From Niastella vici (GTDB lineage Bacteria; Bacteroidota; Bacteroidia; Chitinophagales; Chitinophagaceae), in assembly GCF_002077945.1 (NCBI RefSeq), contig NZ_LVYD01000024.1:310001-374000 (forward strand): a stretch of 64,000 nucleotides of DNA, given 5' to 3'. The position numbers were made by a program, and so were the translations under genes. The first letter of the stretch is position 1, and every line of letters begins with the position of its first letter. The notes under the pieces are model-generated. The model was not told the origin of the DNA. It saw only the letters and a program-made list of their open reading frames with translations, and did not search any database. Shown here one piece after another: positions 61,564 to 64,000 of this stretch.

Positions 61564-61583
61564 GCCTCCCGGAGGGGAGGCTG
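61564..61583 (-). terminator. Strong hairpin terminator with T8 run (minus strand)
   Basis: AGCCTCCC / GGGAGGCT with a GGAG loop; on the minus strand it is followed by eight T. No good minus-strand ORF leads into it, so it may end a small non-coding RNA from about 61625. The region 61463-62396 otherwise has only remnants and hairpins, listed separately. Confidence 0.75.
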
Positions 61584-61910
61584 CACTAATCAAATACCAT
61601 TAACCATTAAACCTTATCCTATGAAATAAAGCTAGTAAAAATATTTTAGATTAATAATCAAGAATAAACTTTTTTTTATTTTTTTTGGTGGTAATTAAGT
61701 GTAATAAAATAATGGTGCATCTAAGGAACATTCTTCCCTTAGAAATAATTAATTCCATTTTTGGTAAAGGGTGTAGGGGTATTACGAGGTTAAAATTATA
61801 TCTTGAATGTGTTCTGAAATTAATACTTTGAATAAAAAGAGAATCGAAAAGATCAGCATTGTTTTAATCAACTCGTTTGAATAGTTTGGATAAAAGGCTA
61901 AGAAGTTTAC

Positions 61911-62078
61911 TCAGCTAACAGGATCTGTTTTAATATAAAGACCCTTTTCTTTTATTTTCTTTTCAAGGTTCTCAACTCTGTTTGGCTCTTTCGTCAGCGC
62001 CTTCCATTTGTTTTATCACTTCCTAATCAACCGGAATGCTCCCCAAAATTGCTGTAATCAGTTTCTCTATAGGACTTT
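61911..62078 (-). pseudogene. Decayed coding remnant
   Basis: Minus-strand pieces read SPIEKLITAILGSIPVD, then EVIKQMEGADERAKQ, then NRVENLEKKIKEKGLYIKTD, with stops between them and a frame change. Composition is clearly protein-like but broken. Original gene not recognised. Confidence 0.4.
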
Positions 62079-62158
62079 GTTTATGCTTCGTTAATGAGTT
62101 GGTTCAATAAAGCTATATGTAATGTAAACACATTTGAAATTAGTATAACTCTCACAAA

Positions 62159-62185
62159 AGTCCCCCCGCTGCAAACGGGGGGGCT
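62159..62185 (-). terminator. GC-rich hairpin terminator (minus strand)
   Basis: AGTCCCCCCG / CGGGGGGGCT around a 7-base loop; on the minus strand it is followed by TTTTGTG. It could end a minus-strand transcript that carries a tiny peptide (62213-62279). Confidence 0.65.
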
Positions 62186-62212
62186 ACTAACTAGGGGAAG
62201 CCTTACCCCATA

Positions 62213-62279
62213 TCAATAGCCGCCTTCTTCTTCAGCGGCAACTTGCAATTTAGAATGTCTTTCTATAATACTTTGTCAT
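62213..62279 (-). other. Possible very short peptide gene, frame-broken
   Basis: Starts ATG at 62279 (MTKYYRKTF, stop) and continues in another frame as SKLQVAAEEEGGY to a stop at 62213, then the terminator at 62185-62159. Too short to call a gene; noted because terminator and peptide-like end co-occur. Confidence 0.2.
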
Positions 62280-62299
62280 AAAATTATGACATATATAGG

Positions 62300-62335
62300 T
62301 CATATTTGACCCATATTAGGTCAATTATAGCCCTA
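62300..62335. promoter_or_regulatory. Palindromic GGTCA sites upstream of the HTH-like gene
   Basis: GGTCA-tatt-TGACC is a perfect inverted repeat (about 62299-62312), followed 8 bases on by another GGTCA. It sits 60-100 bases before the start of the 99-aa HTH-like gene and could be its own operator. Confidence 0.5.
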
Positions 62336-62396
62336 TTTTATTTACAAATACGCCCTATTTCATTGATTTTCTCAACCTTACATGCATTTTTGAAAG

Positions 62397-62696
62397 ATGA
62401 AACAGGGAAAAAAAGCTATTGATAAAAATCTGGAAAGAATGAAGCTTACCAGTGATCTTCTTCTAAAAGGAGAGATAAAAGTTTTTCAATCTCTTTTTAT
62501 TTATTCCAACCGAACCTATGTTGCCCAAATGTTAGGCATGAACTATAAGAGATTGGGACTTTTATCTAAAAACCCTGACTCTTTACGGGTCCGTGAAATC
62601 ATTGCTATTGCCCGTTTATTTAAAGTCCCCGCCCTGGTTATTAGTGAAATAATACTTAATCAACTAGAAAAGAATTCGATAAAATCAAAAAAATAG
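62397..62696 (+). CDS. Helix-turn-helix-like small protein, 99 aa
   Basis: Contains SNRTYVAQMLGMNYKRLGLL, a likely HTH, followed by VREIIAIARLFKVPALVISE; size and layout fit a Xre-like regulator without extra domains. No canonical motif match. Upstream GGTCA repeats suggest autoregulation. It lies ahead of a sensor kinase gene on the same strand. Confidence 0.65.
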   Translation: MKQGKKAIDKNLERMKLTSDLLLKGEIKVFQSLFIYSNRTYVAQMLGMNYKRLGLLSKNPDSLRVREIIAIARLFKVPALVISEIILNQLEKNSIKSKK

Positions 62697-62809
62697 GCCG
62701 GCAATCTATAATTTTCAATTTATTTTATTTAAATATGCATTAAACTTTGTCAATTTTCTAACGATTGCAAAGGAGCTGGTTCCTGAAAACAATCATTAAA
62801 CCAGGACTG

Positions 62810-64000
62810 ATGATCCGGCGATTTTTTAAATCACTTAAATACGCGGGTGCTACTGACCTGCCCGAATACGAATTAAAAAGAAGCATTTGTATTGGAGTGA
62901 ATCTTCTTTGCATTTATGTGATATTTCTAAACTTACTAACTGGCGCTATTTTTTACTTCTTAAGTAAGAATGTTCTTATACCCTTAGGAGCTTATTTTGA
63001 AGCTTTAATTGTTTTTGGGATTATCGTTCTAAATAAAAGAAAAAAATATTCGCTGGCTAATTTGCTATTTTATTTAACTATCAGTTTTGCGACATTTTAT
63101 TTTTCAGCAATACTTGGAAAGTATTCTGAAACTCCTTTGATGATACTTTTTCTTTTTGGCCTTATATTCTATTTGTTTAACAATTCCAAAATTAGGTTAT
63201 ACTGTATTTTGTTTAACATCTTATTGCTTATGGCCATGGAAGTAAACCGTGACATGCAATTGATACCTTCTGCAGAATTTACAGGGATAGTTCAGTATAT
63301 TGTCCGTTGGTTGGTTTATATTGTCGTCGTAAGTTTAACCCTAAAGATTTTTCAACTATATAATAAGAATACTAAACTTTTAATTAAACTTCATACTTAT
63401 TCTAAGACCATAAAGGCGTCATTAAATACTGAGGAAGAATTAAATAGGCTTAAAAACGTGCTTTTTCAACACATATCTCATGATCTTCGCGGACCTTATT
63501 TCGGTGTTTCCTCTCACTGCTTTTTTATCCATAGCAAAGTTTTGCAGAATAAGCCTATTACCAAAGCAGATACTAGTAAGTTATTGGATCAGTCGAACCA
63601 CTATAAGTACATGCTAGAATACTTTTTGGAAACGGCCAAATTTAAGGATGCGGGTTTGAATAACCCCGAAATTACACCGGTTAATTTAAGAGATGAGATT
63701 GTCAAAATAGTGGATATACACAGTTATTTGGCAGTTCAGAAAAAAGTAACTATCAACGTCAACTTTTCTGAGGATTTTCCCACATATATATTAGCTGACA
63801 AACTAAAAATTTCCGGTATTATCCACAATCTTTTAAATAATGCTATTAAATTTACAAAGAATAATAGTGCTATATCAATAGTGGCTAACCTACTAACTGA
63901 TAAGTGGAGTCTTATGATAATCGACCAGGGTAAAGGTATCCGTCATGATAAAGTTGAACAGATCTTCCAACCATACGTTACAGAAAAAAGCCCCGAAAAT
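62810..64000 (+). CDS. Membrane sensor histidine kinase, C-terminus off the window
   Basis: From ATG at 62810 the frame is open to the window end (397 codons). N-terminal part has about six membrane helices (residues 28-180), then HAMP-less linker, H-box FQHISHDLRGPYFGVSSHC, N-box IHNLLNNAIKFTKNNSAI and G1 IIDQGKGIR. A typical HATPase_c histidine kinase, truncated before G2. Partner regulator not visible. Its 113-base spacer after the HTH-like gene suggests a possible shared unit. Confidence 0.9.
   Translation, partial: MIRRFFKSLKYAGATDLPEYELKRSICIGVNLLCIYVIFLNLLTGAIFYFLSKNVLIPLGAYFEALIVFGIIVLNKRKKYSLANLLFYLTISFATFYFSAILGKYSETPLMILFLFGLIFYLFNNSKIRLYCILFNILLLMAMEVNRDMQLIPSAEFTGIVQYIVRWLVYIVVVSLTLKIFQLYNKNTKLLIKLHTYSKTIKASLNTEEELNRLKNVLFQHISHDLRGPYFGVSSHCFFIHSKVLQNKPITKADTSKLLDQSNHYKYMLEYFLETAKFKDAGLNNPEITPVNLRDEIVKIVDIHSYLAVQKKVTINVNFSEDFPTYILADKLKISGIIHNLLNNAIKFTKNNSAISIVANLLTDKWSLMIIDQGKGIRHDKVEQIFQPYVTEKSPEN

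Noticed and set aside
1-64000. tRNA, rRNA and CRISPR arrays
   Set aside because: No cloverleaf-like T-arm/acceptor pairs, rRNA signatures or regularly spaced repeats were found by eye; the only tandem repeat is the two-copy 47-base one.

Overview
The window reads as a large integrated mobile element (ICE-like or plasmid-like) in a member of the Bacteroidota, probably Chitinophagales/Chitinophagaceae. The evidence is a Bacteroides CTnDOT-type conjugation operon (TraE, TraF, TraG, three TraI-like proteins, TraJ, TraK, TraL-position, TraM, TraN), an RteC-family regulator, a LytTR response regulator with a TPR histidine kinase, a FecR-type DUF4974 remnant, and mostly SD-poor AT-rich starts. The genus cannot be fixed from sequence alone. 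No rRNA, tRNA, CRISPR array, integrase or complete insertion sequence was found.

Layout. 0-6.4 kb is a mixed-strand patchwork: an incoming partial gene, an orphan gene, a serine/threonine-type phosphatase with a decayed second copy nearby, two orphan genes, a FecR remnant and a gene broken by a -1 frame change. From about 7 to 35.8 kb nearly everything is on the minus strand, in short transcription units separated by strong hairpins. This block resembles the leading region of a conjugative plasmid: ArdC-like antirestriction protein, DUF3560 protein, SSB, HNH-like protein, primase-polymerase, ParB, MoxR-type AAA ATPase with a VWA/metallopeptidase partner and a DUF3150-like protein, an adenine-type DNA methyltransferase, SWIM and J-domain proteins, a nucleotidyltransferase-type ligase, two PP-loop (PAPS-reductase family) proteins and about twenty orphans. 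A roughly 190-base imperfect inverted repeat (35843-36031) lies just upstream of the ArdC-like gene and separates this block from a small plus-strand island (36.2-39.0 kb: orphan, DUF1266 protein, orphan flanked by two related repeat elements).

39.4-53.7 kb is the minus-strand transfer operon, with TraD/E/F-position genes first and TraN and two accessory genes last, followed by a YhcG-like PDDEXK nuclease (frame-broken) and an orphan. RteC (53.9-54.7 kb) and the divergent LytTR/TPR-kinase pair (55.2-57.8 kb) look like its control region. The right end (58-64 kb) has a lipoprotein, a second DUF1266 protein, small membrane proteins, several gene remnants (including a dnaE-like fragment), an HTH-like gene with a palindromic upstream site, and the start of a membrane histidine kinase that runs off the window.

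Two things recur. First, at least six genes are split by a -1 frame change, mostly at homopolymers (A6, T6, T5, A5, G4AAAG), two of them at textbook slippery heptamers. Either this assembly under-calls homopolymers or some genes use programmed frameshifting. Second, intergenic hairpins repeatedly show that the longest ORF start is too far upstream; shorter starts are given for those genes. No relaxase or coupling ATPase was recognised, so the element probably continues outside the window or is incomplete.
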